64,000 bases of DNA from an uncultured Eubacteriales bacterium (GTDB taxonomy: Bacteria; Bacillota; Clostridia; Oscillospirales; Acutalibacteraceae), in NCBI GenBank assembly GCA_934488615.1, contig CAKSSJ010000002.1, positions 1 through 64,000 of the forward strand, written 5' to 3'. The notes under the pieces are model-generated. The model was not told where the DNA came from and ran no database searches. It was given only the letters and a program-made list of their open reading frames with translations. Made by a program: the position numbers and the translations under genes. Below are positions 8,160 to 16,609 of this stretch, in pieces (position 1 is the first letter of the stretch; each line of letters opens with the position of its first letter).

Positions 8160-8189
8160 ATTTTTCATAGTTTCAAGAATATTTCTCCA
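8160..8189 (-). promoter_or_regulatory. possible sigma-H-type promoter of the spoIIA operon
   Basis: On the minus strand TGGAGAAAT, 14 bp, GAAAAAT. This loosely resembles the SigH pattern (AGGA-x-x-T, 14 bp, GAAT) expected for spoIIA. The match is partial and is supported mainly by position. Confidence 0.3.
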
Positions 8190-8200
8190 TCTCTTTCTTT

Positions 8201-8254
8201 ATCCCTTCCACCGCAAGCGGTCCCCCTCCCCTTGAATCAATCAAGGGTGGCTTG
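8201..8254 (-). repeat. dispersed double-hairpin repeat, single unit
   Basis: One unit read on the minus strand: a GC-rich CCTCCCC-type hairpin, then a small ACCGC/GCGGT hairpin, then GGAAGGGAT. It is the same subtype as the right half of the element at 23950-24074. It lies in the 521-bp gap 8102-8622 between the spoIIA operon and the 3' end of folC, which holds only repeats and a terminator. Confidence 0.7.
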
Positions 8255-8300
8255 GAAAGGTTCTGCTTCTTTGTAATCGTATAGATTTACATCATTTCTT

Positions 8301-8420
8301 GCCTCCCCTGCAGGGGAGGTGGCACGACGGAGGAGTGCCGGAGGGGTTAAATAAGATTTTATCAAATTTTAACAAACCCCTCAGTCAGCTACGCTGACAG
8401 CTCCCCGTAGGAGGAGCCCA
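8301..8420. repeat. dispersed double-hairpin repeat, facing pair
   Basis: Two units face each other across an AT-rich spacer of about 30 bp. Left: GCCTCCCC-TGCA-GGGGAGG then a GGCAC/GTGCC hairpin then GGAGGGG. Right (reverse orientation): GGCTCC.../GGGGAGC then GTCAGC-GTA-GCTGAC then TGAGGGG. This is the composite form seen again at 22371, 41461 and 62304. Confidence 0.8.
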
Positions 8421-8445
8421 CGCTATGCGGAAGTTTCTTTTGACT

Positions 8446-8482
8446 TTAGGTCGATGTGGGTATCGACACCTACGGATTATAC
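8446..8482 (+). repeat. short GGTCGATG hairpin repeat, copy 1
   Basis: The sequence AGGTCGATG-TGGG-TATCGACACC followed by TACGGA forms a near-perfect hairpin. It matches copies at 62203-62239 and, in reverse, 41405-41441. Confidence 0.55.
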
Positions 8483-8533
8483 ATTTATTGCACCTTTAAT
8501 TTTTTTCAACCTGCATATCAAATTATATAAAAA

Positions 8534-8565
8534 ACAATCCCTTACCCAATAGGATAAAGGATTGT
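8534..8565 (-). terminator. terminator of folC
   Basis: The stem ACAATCC-TTTA pairs with its complement and TTTTTT follows on the minus strand; it lies 57 bp after the folC stop. Confidence 0.75.
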
Positions 8566-8622
8566 CCGAAAATATTTTGTTGAAGCGTGGTTAAGAAAAT
8601 AATTTCTTTTTGTAAAGCCGTG

Positions 8623-9894
8623 TCACTTAATAAACTTTTTAACATCCGAAGCGAGATAAAGCGAGCCGCAGACTAAAACAACATCATCGTCCTTCGCCTT
8701 TTTCAAGGCCTTGTTATAAGCCTTTTCGGGGTTCGGCTCAGGGCGGACTTTTTTGCAATATTGCTTCGCTTCTTTGGCAAGCGACTTTGCGTCAAGAGTC
8801 CTCGGATTCGACGCTTCTGTCGTATAAATTCTCTCGCAAAGCGGAGCAAGCTTCTTGACAGCGTAGCCGTAGTCCTTGTCCTTCATCATTCCGAAAACAG
8901 CAATGATTTTCCGGTTGGCACAGAACTTAACAAGCGTATTGCAAAGAGCGTCCACACCCTCGGCATTGTGTCCGCCGTCAATTATCGTCAGCGGTGAGTG
9001 TGAAATAATCTCCGTCCTCGCAGGAACTTTCACCTTTGAAATTCCGTCAATCAAGCTCTTATATGTAACATTCCATCCGTTCTGCTTGAGAACATTGATT
9101 GCCGCAACGGAGGTCGCAAAATTATAAAGCTGATGCTTGCCCGTCAGCGGAATTTTGAACGTACAGCCTGCATAAATTATCGTCGAACCGTCGATTTCTT
9201 CTCTCACGAGGCGGATTTTGCTCAATTCATGCGGATAATACTTGCAATTTTTCTCCTTTGCCTTATCCTTAATAAACCGTTCAACGGCAAAATCAGGCTG
9301 AGGATAGCCGACAACATTACCGCCCTCCTTGAAAATTCCGCATTTGTGCTCGGCTATTTTTAGAAGCGTGTCGCCGAGAATGTTCGTATGGTCGAGCGAA
9401 ATTGAAGTAATAACGCTGACCTCGGATTTCTTTATGATATTCGTTGAGTCAAGCAGTCCGCCGAGACCGACCTCAAGCACGACGATATCACAATTCTGCC
9501 TGAGAAAATAAAGAAACGCACTGATTGTAATAATCTCAAACTCGGTCGGTTCAATCCCCTGCTTTGAAAGCTTTTCGACAACGGGCTTGACCTCTGAAAT
9601 AATTTCCGCCAAATCCTCCTGCGAAATCATCTCGCCGTTGATTTGGATTCTTTCACGAAAATCGACAACAAACGGAGAGGTAAAGAGTCCGACCTTATAT
9701 CCGCTTTCCGAGAGAACGGAAGCAATCATATGACAGGTTGAGCCTTTACCGTTCGTTCCCGCAACATGAACATATTTAAGCTTATCCTGAGGATTATCAA
9801 AGGCGTTGCACAGCGCCTCAATACGTTCCATGCCCGGGCGGCTGCCGAATTTATCCCTCGAATGTATGAAATTCAATGCTTCGTTATAATTCAT
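8623..9894 (-). CDS. folC: folylpolyglutamate synthase / dihydrofolate synthase
   Basis: 423 residues, normal for the family. The ATP-binding loop is HVAGTNGKGSTCHMIASVL (about residues 43-61). The Mur-ligase central domain shows VVLEVGLGGLLDSTN and SISLDHTNILGDT, and the C-terminal domain starts near PARTEIISHSPLTIIDGGHN. The enzyme adds glutamate to dihydropteroate or folates. It lies downstream of valS on the same strand with a repeat-filled 309-bp gap between them, so co-transcription from the T-box promoter is possible but unproven. Confidence 0.93.
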   Translation of the reverse strand: MNYNEALNFIHSRDKFGSRPGMERIEALCNAFDNPQDKLKYVHVAGTNGKGSTCHMIASVLSESGYKVGLFTSPFVVDFRERIQINGEMISQEDLAEIISEVKPVVEKLSKQGIEPTEFEIITISAFLYFLRQNCDIVVLEVGLGGLLDSTNIIKKSEVSVITSISLDHTNILGDTLLKIAEHKCGIFKEGGNVVGYPQPDFAVERFIKDKAKEKNCKYYPHELSKIRLVREEIDGSTIIYAGCTFKIPLTGKHQLYNFATSVAAINVLKQNGWNVTYKSLIDGISKVKVPARTEIISHSPLTIIDGGHNAEGVDALCNTLVKFCANRKIIAVFGMMKDKDYGYAVKKLAPLCERIYTTEASNPRTLDAKSLAKEAKQYCKKVRPEPNPEKAYNKALKKAKDDDVVLVCGSLYLASDVKKFIK

Positions 9895-9978
9895 TGTATC
9901 ACTCTTTTATGTTTTTTGCTTTCCCTGCAAAGAGGCTGAGAAAGTCTGATAAAATTATTTTGTTGCTGAATTTAATCA

Positions 9979-10125
9979 GCCTTCCCCTTTGAGGGGAAGG
10001 TGGGCGGCGGATTGCGCCGCTCGGATGAGGTGGTGAGTTTTTCACCAAATTTCATATAAATTAGACCTTAGCTTTTCCACCTCATCAGTCGCTTATGCGA
10101 CAGCTTCCCCTCAAGGGGAAGCCTT
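9979..10125. repeat. dispersed double-hairpin repeat, GCTTCCCC subtype, facing pair
   Basis: Left unit: CCTTCCCC/GGGGAAGG hairpin, then a GGCGGC-type hairpin, then ATGAGGTGG. Right unit in reverse: GCTTCCCC-TTGA-GGGGAAGC then GTCGC-ATAA-GCGAC then TGATGAGGTGG. It fills the 309-bp gap 9895-10203 between valS and folC; nothing else is visible there. The stems differ from other copies but remain paired. Confidence 0.75.
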
Positions 10126-10203
10126 GGTAGTCTTCTATGAAATAGATTAACCCACTAAATCATTACCTCCCCAAGATATACATGAGGAGGCTTAACTAAA
10201 TGA

Positions 10204-12831
10204 TTACTTTTGGAATTTCTCGATGCTCTCGTCGATCATGGCAATCTTGTCACGAAGCTTCTGTGCGGCTTCACGCTGACCGTCAACAACAGCCTTCGGA
10301 GCTTTTGCAACGAAGTTTTCGTTATTGAGCTTCTTGTCAATAAATTCAAGATCCTTGAGAACCTTCTCCTTCTCCTTATTGAGTCTTGCAATTTCCTTTT
10401 CAAAATCAACAAGCTCACCGAGAGGGATATAAATCTTAGCGTCGGTCGTAACGATACAAACGGCGTCATCAATTTCAAAGCTGTCGCCTATCTCGGCTTC
10501 GGAGCATGAAGCAAGTCTCTGCATGAAGATACCGGCTTTCTCAAAGGTTTCCTTATGAGCCGTGGCAATATAATACTTTGCCTTCTTTGACGGCGGAACA
10601 TTCATTTCAGCTCTGCGGTTACGGATAGCACGAACTGCTTCCATAATTCTGTCCATTTCCTGCTCTTCAATGCTGAAGTTGTACTCGTCCTTATAAACAG
10701 GCCACTCCGAAATCATTATGGACTCGCCCTCGTGAGGCAAGGTCTGCCATATTTCCTCCGTGATGAACGGCATAAACGGGTGAAGGAGCTTGAGCGTGTT
10801 CGACATGATGTAAACAAGCATATCTCTTGCCGTCTGAGCCGCTTTTTCATCGCCCGAATTAAGTCTTATCTTTGAAATCTCAATATACCAGTCACAGAAT
10901 ACGTCCCAAATGAAATCGTAAAGCTTCTGAACAGCGATACCAAGCTCAAACTTGTCAAGGTTATCCGTAACTTCCTTTGTAAGCTTATTGAAAAGACTGA
11001 GGATCCACTTGTCATCAAGTGCGAGGTCATCGGGGATATGCGGAGCCTTTTCGTCCTCGCCGAGATTCATAAGAATAAATCTCGCCGCATTCCAAAGCTT
11101 ATTAGCAAAGTTGCGGCTTGCGCCAACCTTTTCATCAGAGAAACGCATGTCGTTTCCGGGACTGTTACCTGTTGCAAGAGTAAATCTGAGCGCGTCTGCG
11201 CCGTACTCGTCAATAACAATAAGCGGATCAATACCGTTGCCGAGCGACTTGGACATCTTTCTGCCCTGTGCGTCACGGACAATACCGTGAATGAATACCG
11301 TGTCAAACGGTCTCTCGTGCATATTCTCAACAGATGAGAATATCATTCTTGCAACCCAGAAGAAGATAATATCATAGCCCGTAACAAGCGTGCTTGTCGG
11401 GAAATAATGTGCGAGCTCGGGTGTCTTGTCCGGCCAGCCGAGAGTCGAGAACGGCCAAAGAGCGGACGAGAACCATGTATCGAGCGTATCGGGATCCTGA
11501 GTGAGGTGCGTACAGCCGCACTTCGGACAAGCAGTCGGTGTCTCCTTGGAAACAACGACCTCGCCGCACTCATCGCAGTACCATGCGGGAATTCTGTGAC
11601 CCCACCAAAGCTGACGTGAAATACACCAGTCCTTGATGTTCTCCATCCAGTGATAATATGTCTTGTCGAAACGCTCGGGAACGAACTTGACCTCGCCGTT
11701 CTTTACGCAGTCGATAGCCGGCTTTGCGAGCGGCTCCATCTTAACGAACCACTGCTTTGAAACCTTCGGCTCAATCGAGCTGTGGCAACGGTAGCAAACG
11801 CCGACGTTATGCGAATAGTCCTCAATTTTAACGATAGCGCCCTCTTTTTCGAGGTCCTCAACGATCGCCTTGCGAGCTTCCATTCTGTCCATTCCTGCAT
11901 ACTTGCCCCATTCGGGCTTGATGTGTGCATCGTCGGTGAATGTGTCGATAACCTCAAGGTTATGTCTGAGACCGACCTCAAAGTCGTTCGGGTCATGAGC
12001 AGGTGTAATTTTAACACAGCCCGTTCCGAAATCCATTTCAACATAGTCGTCGGCAATGACGGGAATCTCTCTGTGAACGATCGGGAGAATAAGCGTTTTG
12101 CCAACGATATCCTTATATCTTTCATCGTTCGGGTTAACCGCAACTGCAGTATCGCCGAGCATTGTCTCGGGTCTTGTCGTTGCAAGCTCAAGGTAGCCGC
12201 TTCCGTCCTTGAAAGGATAGCGAAGATGCCAGAAGTGACCTGCCTGATCCTCGTATTCAACCTCGGCGTCCGAAATTGAAGTAAGGCAATGCGGACACCA
12301 GTTGACTATGCGCTCGCCGCGATAAATAAGTCCCTTATTGTAAAGGTTGACGAAAACCTCTTTAACAGCCTTACTGCAGCCCTCGTCCATTGTGAAACGC
12401 TCTCTGTCCCAGTCGCAGGAGGAACCCATTTTCTTGAGCTGTTCGATGATTCTGCCACCGAACTTTTCTTTCCACTCCCAAGCTCTCTTGAGGAAGCCCT
12501 CACGTCCGATATCGTCCTTTGAGATACCCTCCTGACGCATAGCCTCAACGATTTTAGCCTCGGTTGCGATTGAAGCGTGATCCGTTCCCGGAAGCCACAA
12601 AGCGTCATAGCCCTGCATTCTTCTGTAACGGATGAGAATGTCCTGAAGTGTGTTGTCAAGCGCATGACCCATGTGAAGCTGACCTGTAATGTTCGGCGGC
12701 GGTATAACTATTGTATACGGCTTCTTCTCGGGGTCGCACTTTGCGTGAAAGTACTTTCCGTCGAGCCAGAATTTATATATTCTGTCCTCAACGTCCTTGG
12801 GATCGTACTGTTTAGCAAGATCTTTTGCCAT
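10204..12831 (-). CDS. valS: valyl-tRNA synthetase
   Basis: 875 residues, typical bacterial ValRS. Class I signatures: PPPNITGQLHMGHAL (HIGH variant, near residue 50) and GRKMSKSLGNG (KMSKS). The editing domain contains TTRPETMLGDTAVAVNP. A zinc-ribbon-like segment (CDECGEV...CPKCGCTH) sits in the middle, and the C-terminus is a coiled coil (about residues 800-875, ARLNKEKEKVLKDLEF) that binds tRNA. A T-box leader precedes it, so uncharged tRNA-Val is expected to raise its expression. Confidence 0.96.
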   Translation of the reverse strand: MAKDLAKQYDPKDVEDRIYKFWLDGKYFHAKCDPEKKPYTIVIPPPNITGQLHMGHALDNTLQDILIRYRRMQGYDALWLPGTDHASIATEAKIVEAMRQEGISKDDIGREGFLKRAWEWKEKFGGRIIEQLKKMGSSCDWDRERFTMDEGCSKAVKEVFVNLYNKGLIYRGERIVNWCPHCLTSISDAEVEYEDQAGHFWHLRYPFKDGSGYLELATTRPETMLGDTAVAVNPNDERYKDIVGKTLILPIVHREIPVIADDYVEMDFGTGCVKITPAHDPNDFEVGLRHNLEVIDTFTDDAHIKPEWGKYAGMDRMEARKAIVEDLEKEGAIVKIEDYSHNVGVCYRCHSSIEPKVSKQWFVKMEPLAKPAIDCVKNGEVKFVPERFDKTYYHWMENIKDWCISRQLWWGHRIPAWYCDECGEVVVSKETPTACPKCGCTHLTQDPDTLDTWFSSALWPFSTLGWPDKTPELAHYFPTSTLVTGYDIIFFWVARMIFSSVENMHERPFDTVFIHGIVRDAQGRKMSKSLGNGIDPLIVIDEYGADALRFTLATGNSPGNDMRFSDEKVGASRNFANKLWNAARFILMNLGEDEKAPHIPDDLALDDKWILSLFNKLTKEVTDNLDKFELGIAVQKLYDFIWDVFCDWYIEISKIRLNSGDEKAAQTARDMLVYIMSNTLKLLHPFMPFITEEIWQTLPHEGESIMISEWPVYKDEYNFSIEEQEMDRIMEAVRAIRNRRAEMNVPPSKKAKYYIATAHKETFEKAGIFMQRLASCSEAEIGDSFEIDDAVCIVTTDAKIYIPLGELVDFEKEIARLNKEKEKVLKDLEFIDKKLNNENFVAKAPKAVVDGQREAAQKLRDKIAMIDESIEKFQK

Positions 12832-12873
12832 TGAATTTTCCTCCTTATATCAATGCAGTTAATTTACAAAATA

Positions 12874-13112
12874 AAAAAACTCGCCTCAAGGAAAACCTTG
12901 AGACGAGATAAAACCCGCGGTACCACTCAATTTGTATTCAAAGAATACCACTCAAAACCTTAACGCAGAATTACGGGAGGGTTCTACGGCAAGCGCTTTC
13001 TTCCCTCCGGCTCGGGAGCTACAGTCCGAATAACGGCTGACGTCTCTCACCTGCCGACGTCTCTCTGAAAACCGAACAACTCGAAAACTCTCCGTCATTG
13101 CCTTTTTGTATT
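12874..13112 (-). ncRNA. T-box leader of valS
   Basis: The minus-strand leader carries the T-box core GAGTGGTACCGCGG (12915-12928) followed by a strong terminator hairpin (12880-12907) and TTTTTTT; the T-box bases provide the competing antiterminator. Upstream at about 12960-13095 lie the stem I and stem II/III regions. A GTC specifier codon for valine is expected; GTC occurs in GAGAGACGTC twice in the stem I region and I could not decide which one is presented. It occupies most of the gap 12832-13154. Confidence 0.9.
12880..12907 (-). terminator. T-box-controlled terminator
   Basis: A 12-bp stem (CTCGTCTCAAGG with its near-complement, TTTT loop) followed by a T-run on the minus strand, 49 bp before the valS start. 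Confidence 0.85.
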
Positions 13113-13118
13113 GAATGT

Positions 13119-13147
13119 ATTTTATCATCACGGAAGATTTTTGTCAA
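13119..13147 (-). promoter_or_regulatory. sigma-A promoter of the valS T-box transcript
   Basis: On the minus strand TTGACA (13142-13147), 17 bp, TAAAAT (13119-13124), just upstream of the T-box leader and just past the stop of the TetR gene. Confidence 0.8.
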
Positions 13148-13154
13148 TAGAATT

Positions 13155-13766
13155 TCACTTTTTTTCGTTAGCCGCACGAACAAGAGCCGCTTCAATATTT
13201 CCCGTAACGGTTATATTGAGCATATGTATCAGCTCCTTGCTTGACATTCGCGCCGCGCCGCTCGTTTCAAGCCAGCTCTGCACCATTCCTCCGAGCGCTA
13301 TAGCATAGAAATTAGAGATAAAATTCTTATAGTATTCGTCAACGTCGAGATCCTTTGATTGAAGATCAACGATGCGCCTGATGCTCGACTTCAAGCCCTC
13401 GTATACAAAGTTTGAGAAATAAACCATTGCTCTTGAATTGATAACGCTGAGGATCTCGTTGCGGTGCTCCTCAATATAGCTGAACAGAGCCTCGATTACG
13501 CCCTCCCAATCATCTCTCGTGCCGATCTCACCCTGCAAAAAAGCTTTATTGTTTCTTTCAATAAGCTCCATTGCATCATGCTGATACATCCACTCGACAA
13601 GCGCATAAATATCCTGAAAATGATAATAAAATGTCTGTCTGTTCACCCCGCAGGCATCAACAATTTCATGAATTTTAATCTTGTCAAGGGACTTCTTCTT
13701 CATCAGACTTCTCAATGATTCCGCAAGCATAAGCTTTGTTTTCTCTCCTGAGCGCTGATTCGCCAT
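13155..13766 (-). CDS. TetR/AcrR-family transcriptional regulator (DhaS-like)
   Basis: 203 residues from ATG 13766. An upstream GTG at 13775 is in frame but abuts the AGGAAG ribosome-binding site, so the ATG is preferred. The N-terminal TetR helix-turn-helix is clear (KIKIHEIVDACGVNRQTFYYHF, residues ~30-50). The C-terminal part resembles the clostridial DhaS-like TetR group. No obvious target lies next to it: valS has its own T-box promoter and the upstream gene is divided off by a terminator. Autoregulation is plausible. Ligand unknown. Confidence 0.83.
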   Translation of the reverse strand: MANQRSGEKTKLMLAESLRSLMKKKSLDKIKIHEIVDACGVNRQTFYYHFQDIYALVEWMYQHDAMELIERNNKAFLQGEIGTRDDWEGVIEALFSYIEEHRNEILSVINSRAMVYFSNFVYEGLKSSIRRIVDLQSKDLDVDEYYKNFISNFYAIALGGMVQSWLETSGAARMSSKELIHMLNITVTGNIEAALVRAANEKK

Positions 13767-13797
13767 TTTTATCACTTCCTATCTAAATATTGTTAAA

Positions 13798-13826
13798 ATT
13801 ATAACACACTATCATACAATTATCAA
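13798..13826 (-). promoter_or_regulatory. sigma-A promoter of the TetR gene
   Basis: On the minus strand TTGATA (13821-13826), 17 bp, TATAAT (13798-13803), about 30 bp before the start codon. Confidence 0.75.
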
Positions 13827-13891
13827 GACATTTTGTTATACATCTGTTTGTACAATACATTTTGATTGTCTAAATACAGAGAATAAAAAGG

Positions 13892-13920
13892 AAAAAGCCT
13901 GCAATAAAGCAGGCAAAAAG
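13892..13920 (-). terminator. terminator of the helical-bundle protein gene
   Basis: The GCCTGC/GCAGGC stem (13897-13902 with 13909-13914) is followed by TTTTTC on the minus strand, immediately after the stop codon at 13921. Confidence 0.7.
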
Positions 13921-14355
13921 TTATAAATAAGGTCTGATTTCTGCGGTAAAATCGCTTTCAATTTTGATTAGTCTTTTTGTCAGTTCCTTTGACGCTTCGT
14001 CGGCGGCCTTGTACTGGTTAAGGTATCGGCTCAGTGACTTTACGCCCATATTACAGCCGTCGGTCATCAGATCGGCAATGGTCGCGTCGGATTTTTCCAC
14101 CGCCATTCTGAAATTTGTCTTGATCTGCGACATACCCTTTATGATCGGGTTGGGATCCTTGCCGTCATCATGATATTTGCCGAGGAGCTTCTGAATATCG
14201 CCATTGAGCTGCTGATGGTCGTCCTTCAAATCAATAAGTTTTGCTCTGAACTTTTCGTTTTTAACGTCAGAAAGCACATCGTCGATTGCCGCAACCCCCA
14301 TCTTTACCCCTGCGTCACATTCCCTGAGAAGCCGTATAGTGTCCTGTTCAATCAT
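13921..14355 (-). CDS. helical-bundle protein (ferritin-like, DUF2383-type fold)
   Basis: 144 residues from ATG 14355, chosen for the GAGGTG site 6 nt upstream; a longer in-frame start adds 16 unconvincing residues. The protein is almost entirely amphipathic helix: four segments such as IRLLRECDAGVKMGVAAIDD and NPIIKGMSQIKTNFRMAVEK, compatible with a DUF2383-like four-helix bundle. No iron-binding ExxH motif stands out, so a ferritin role is not supported. It is a single-gene unit with its own terminator. Confidence 0.65.
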   Translation of the reverse strand: MIEQDTIRLLRECDAGVKMGVAAIDDVLSDVKNEKFRAKLIDLKDDHQQLNGDIQKLLGKYHDDGKDPNPIIKGMSQIKTNFRMAVEKSDATIADLMTDGCNMGVKSLSRYLNQYKAADEASKELTKRLIKIESDFTAEIRPYL

Positions 14356-14469
14356 TCTTTTCACCTCTACCCTATTGTATCCGAATTCGGTTAAAGTATA
14401 CATAATATTTCTTTTTTATATTAAAAACAAAATTTTTTAAAGATTTTATAAGATTATTTAAACAAAGGC

Positions 14470-14497
14470 TTGACTTTTTCAAAATTTGTGGTAGAAT
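14470..14497 (+). promoter_or_regulatory. promoter of tRNA-Pro
   Basis: TTGACT (14470-14475), 16 bp, TAGAAT (14492-14497), 11 bp before the tRNA. Confidence 0.75.
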
Positions 14498-14508
14498 AAC
14501 TCAGGTAT

Positions 14509-14584
14509 CCGGGTGTAGCGCAGGTGGTAGCGCGCTTGAATGGGGTTCAAGAGGCCGTGAGTTCGAGTCTCGCCACTCGGACCA
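14509..14584 (+). tRNA. tRNA-Pro (anticodon GGG)
   Basis: A 76-nt cloverleaf: acceptor CCGGGTG/CACTCGG, D-arm GCGC/GCGC, anticodon stem CTTGA/TCAAG with loop ATGGGGT (anticodon GGG at 14542-14544), T-arm GTGAG-TTCGAGT-CTCGC, discriminator A and encoded CCA. It reads CCC and CCU proline codons. It has its own promoter and a downstream hairpin terminator. The phage-derived fragment begins about 70 bp past its 3' end. Confidence 0.95.
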
Positions 14585-14586
14585 TA

Positions 14587-14636
14587 GAAACCGTTGATAA
14601 ATAGGGCTTTTAGCTTTATTTCAACGGTTTTTCTTT
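14587..14636 (+). terminator. terminator of tRNA-Pro
   Basis: AAACCGTTGA pairs with TCAACGGTTT around an AT-rich centre and is followed by a T-rich tract, right after the tRNA. Confidence 0.7.
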
Positions 14637-14653
14637 TTGTCCGAAGTGCGTTT

Positions 14654-14809
14654 CTAACACTTTTCAAACATATAAACGTACATAAGTAAATTGTTCATCT
14701 CCTCTTCGGAATACTTCTTCTCCGGCTCCGTATTCGCCGCACCTGTATTTGTGTCCTGCTGTACATTACCGTTTTCTGTATTCTCTGTGTTGTTGACTTC
14801 TTCAGCCAT
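14654..14809 (-). pseudogene. truncated phage scaffold protein (N-terminal fragment)
   Basis: 51 residues from ATG 14809 (AGGAGA site 4 nt upstream). The acidic, Asn/Thr-rich start (MAEEVNNTENTENGNVQQDT) followed by PEKKYSEEEMNNLL matches the beginning of clostridial phage scaffold proteins (DUF4355 type), which normally run to about 200 residues. Here the frame ends after a further LMYVYMFEKC, which is not scaffold-like. In phages this gene follows the minor capsid gene, as it does here. It is probably a dead remnant. Confidence 0.6.
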
Positions 14810-14931
14810 ATACTCTCCTTTTTTTACGGATAAGGACATCCGCACCCCGTTGTTTCAGATACGGGCAAACTGTATTTTTGATATAAAAACGGCGTCACCA
14901 TTACGGCAACGCTGAAATTATAGGCATGAAA

Positions 14932-14960
14932 AAAGCACCTTGATTGCTCAGGGTGCTTAG
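14932..14960 (-). terminator. terminator after the small prophage-scar ORF
   Basis: AGCACCCTGA-GCAA-TCAAGGTGCT on the minus strand followed by TTTTTT, directly after the stop at 14961. Confidence 0.75.
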
Positions 14961-15149
14961 TTACGCTTTCATATTCTGCTCTTTTAAATTTTTTCGCTCA
15001 TTTAAATATTCTACGTATGCTTTTTTCGCCCACTCGGGAGCATTATCTTTAATACATTTAATTCCCCCATCATGAACACCATCGTATCCTTGCTCATCTT
15101 CATAAGGGAAAAAAACCAAATAATTCCAAAAACTTGGTTCTAATATCAT
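14961..15149 (-). CDS. small protein overlapping the capsid-zincin gene; candidate immunity protein
   Basis: 62 residues. The ATG overlaps the stop of the capsid-zincin gene by 4 nt, so translation is coupled, and a terminator follows at once. It is a soluble protein with an aromatic N-terminus (SFWNYLVFFPYEDEQGYDG) and a charged helical C-terminus. No family is recognised with confidence. Position directly behind a toxin-like domain fits an immunity protein, but it could equally be an ordinary small phage structural gene. It is intact while both neighbours are truncated. Confidence 0.55.
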   Translation of the reverse strand: MILEPSFWNYLVFFPYEDEQGYDGVHDGGIKCIKDNAPEWAKKAYVEYLNERKNLKEQNMKA

Positions 15150-16501
15150 GGCGATACTCCTTTATATTTTTTCATTTGTTCAACAGTTAATTTATATATT
15201 TCCTGCGATAATGGATTAGCTTTTGACTTATTCGCATATAAATCAGCAAAAGCCTCTGCCAATGTTTCAGAGGCATCACTAGAAGCATATCGTGAAATTG
15301 ATTCAATCAATTCTGCCTTTTTCTTTCCTTTTCCGTATGGAGTCTTTTTTATATTCTTACATGCTTGTGAAACAATATTTTGGGCTTCAGTACAATTATT
15401 CCAGGCAAGAGTTCGTTCAATGCCATAAGAATACGCTGGATTCGCTTGAATCAACGCCCATTCAACACCATGCCCTGCTTCGTGAGCTCCTATCGACTCG
15501 ATACTTGAGTTTTGAATCCACCATCTACTTGTCGAAGATTTCTTGCAGGCTTCTTTTAACCCTTTTATATCCGTAAAATATTTAGGGTTAAAAGTGATTT
15601 TATCACCTGAGCATGACATTACACCACTTGTGCAAGTTTCAATCTTTTTCAGGAAATTTCCGACATCTGGGAAATCCTTTATAACTGATTCAACTCCGAT
15701 CATTGCACCGCGTACTCCGTCAAAGTCCAAACTCTGAACCGTAGTGTCTAAAGTCACGCCGTACTTGCTCTTTATCTTTTGAGACAAATCAGAAAAATCA
15801 ATTGACGTTGAAATTGATTTTAAACTTTGTAAATTTATTGTATCACTATTTTCGGAATTTGCAATACCTAATTGAGCTTTTCTACGCTCCCACTCATTGA
15901 GCCTTGCCTGATATTTCTCAATATTGGCAGGGTCAATGCTTCCGACTGTCAGCCGTTTGTATTTTTGGATCATGTTCTCAACATGCGCCCGATTTAGTTC
16001 TTCCGTGCCGTACTCGTTCAGCTTGTTATCTTCCGTCTCATAATGGACGATATCCTCAAGCTCGGGATAATATGTTCCGAGACCGTGACGGCAGCGAGGA
16101 TGAAATAAACCTTCCGCCATAGCCTGAGAGAGCAGCATATAATCTCCGTCATCAGGCGTTCCGCCCGAATAAACATCATCAATCAACACTTTGTTTTCAA
16201 ACGGCTTGCAAAGCTTACACGACGTCGCATGACTGGATATAATAACAAGCGTTTCGCCGAGCTCCTTTCGGAATTCGCCCTCGCCTGCCATATATGCACG
16301 CTGATTGACTGTCCTGATTGCCATTGATGTGTAATCGGCAATGTTGACCCTGCGCCCGTCCTTGTACTCAATACAGTTAATTCCACGGCTTAGAAAGTCC
16401 TTGACCGCTGCATCATATGCCTGCTTCTCAGTGTAAACTCCGTTCGTGACATACAGTCCGTATTTAAATATCGTGCTTCGCGCATTTAAACCGCGGTCGG
16501 T
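15146..16501 (-). pseudogene. 5'-truncated phage minor capsid protein with C-terminal zincin-like domain
   Basis: The frame is open from a stop at 16502-16504. The first ATG is at 16324, but the 59 codons before it still read as minor capsid protein (INCIEYKDGRRVNIADYTSM), so the gene has lost its real start. From ATG 16324 there are 392 residues. The capsid part ends with a C36-x2-C39...C78 cluster (ATSCKLCKPF, HPRCRHGLG), typical of phage minor capsid protein 2. A linker follows at about 110-165. The C-terminal domain has HEAGH (281-285) and a downstream ETLAEAFAD (E353 or E357), the layout of a zinc metallopeptidase. Toxin domains fused to phage head proteins are known (MuF-type polymorphic toxins). 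Whether an ATG-16324 product is made is unknown; no good ribosome-binding site is seen there. Confidence 0.7.
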
Positions 16502-16542
16502 TCAACATTTAAAATCTGAGACTGATTATTTAAATTTATAAC

Positions 16543-16582
16543 GAAAAGACGGTACACTTTTCACAGTGTACCGTCTTTTTTA
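16543..16582. terminator. strong hairpin terminator of the yfmF-GT-D operon
   Basis: AAGACGGTACACT pairs with AGTGTACCGTCTT, with A-run and T-run flanks, 28 bp past the stop of the glycosyltransferase gene. It works in both directions and marks the right edge of the prophage scar. Confidence 0.85.
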
Positions 16583-16609
16583 TGCATACCGAGCAATTGC
16601 AGTATTGCG

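Noticed and set aside
8201..8420. Insertion sequence
   Set aside because: No transposase frame and no target duplication was seen around any copy; the elements are too short and appear only as hairpin units.
14479..14667. Minus-strand ORF of 62 codons across the tRNA
   Set aside because: It is the antisense reading of tRNA-Pro; its protein (SGETRTHGLLNPIQARYHLRY) is a well-known false ORF type.
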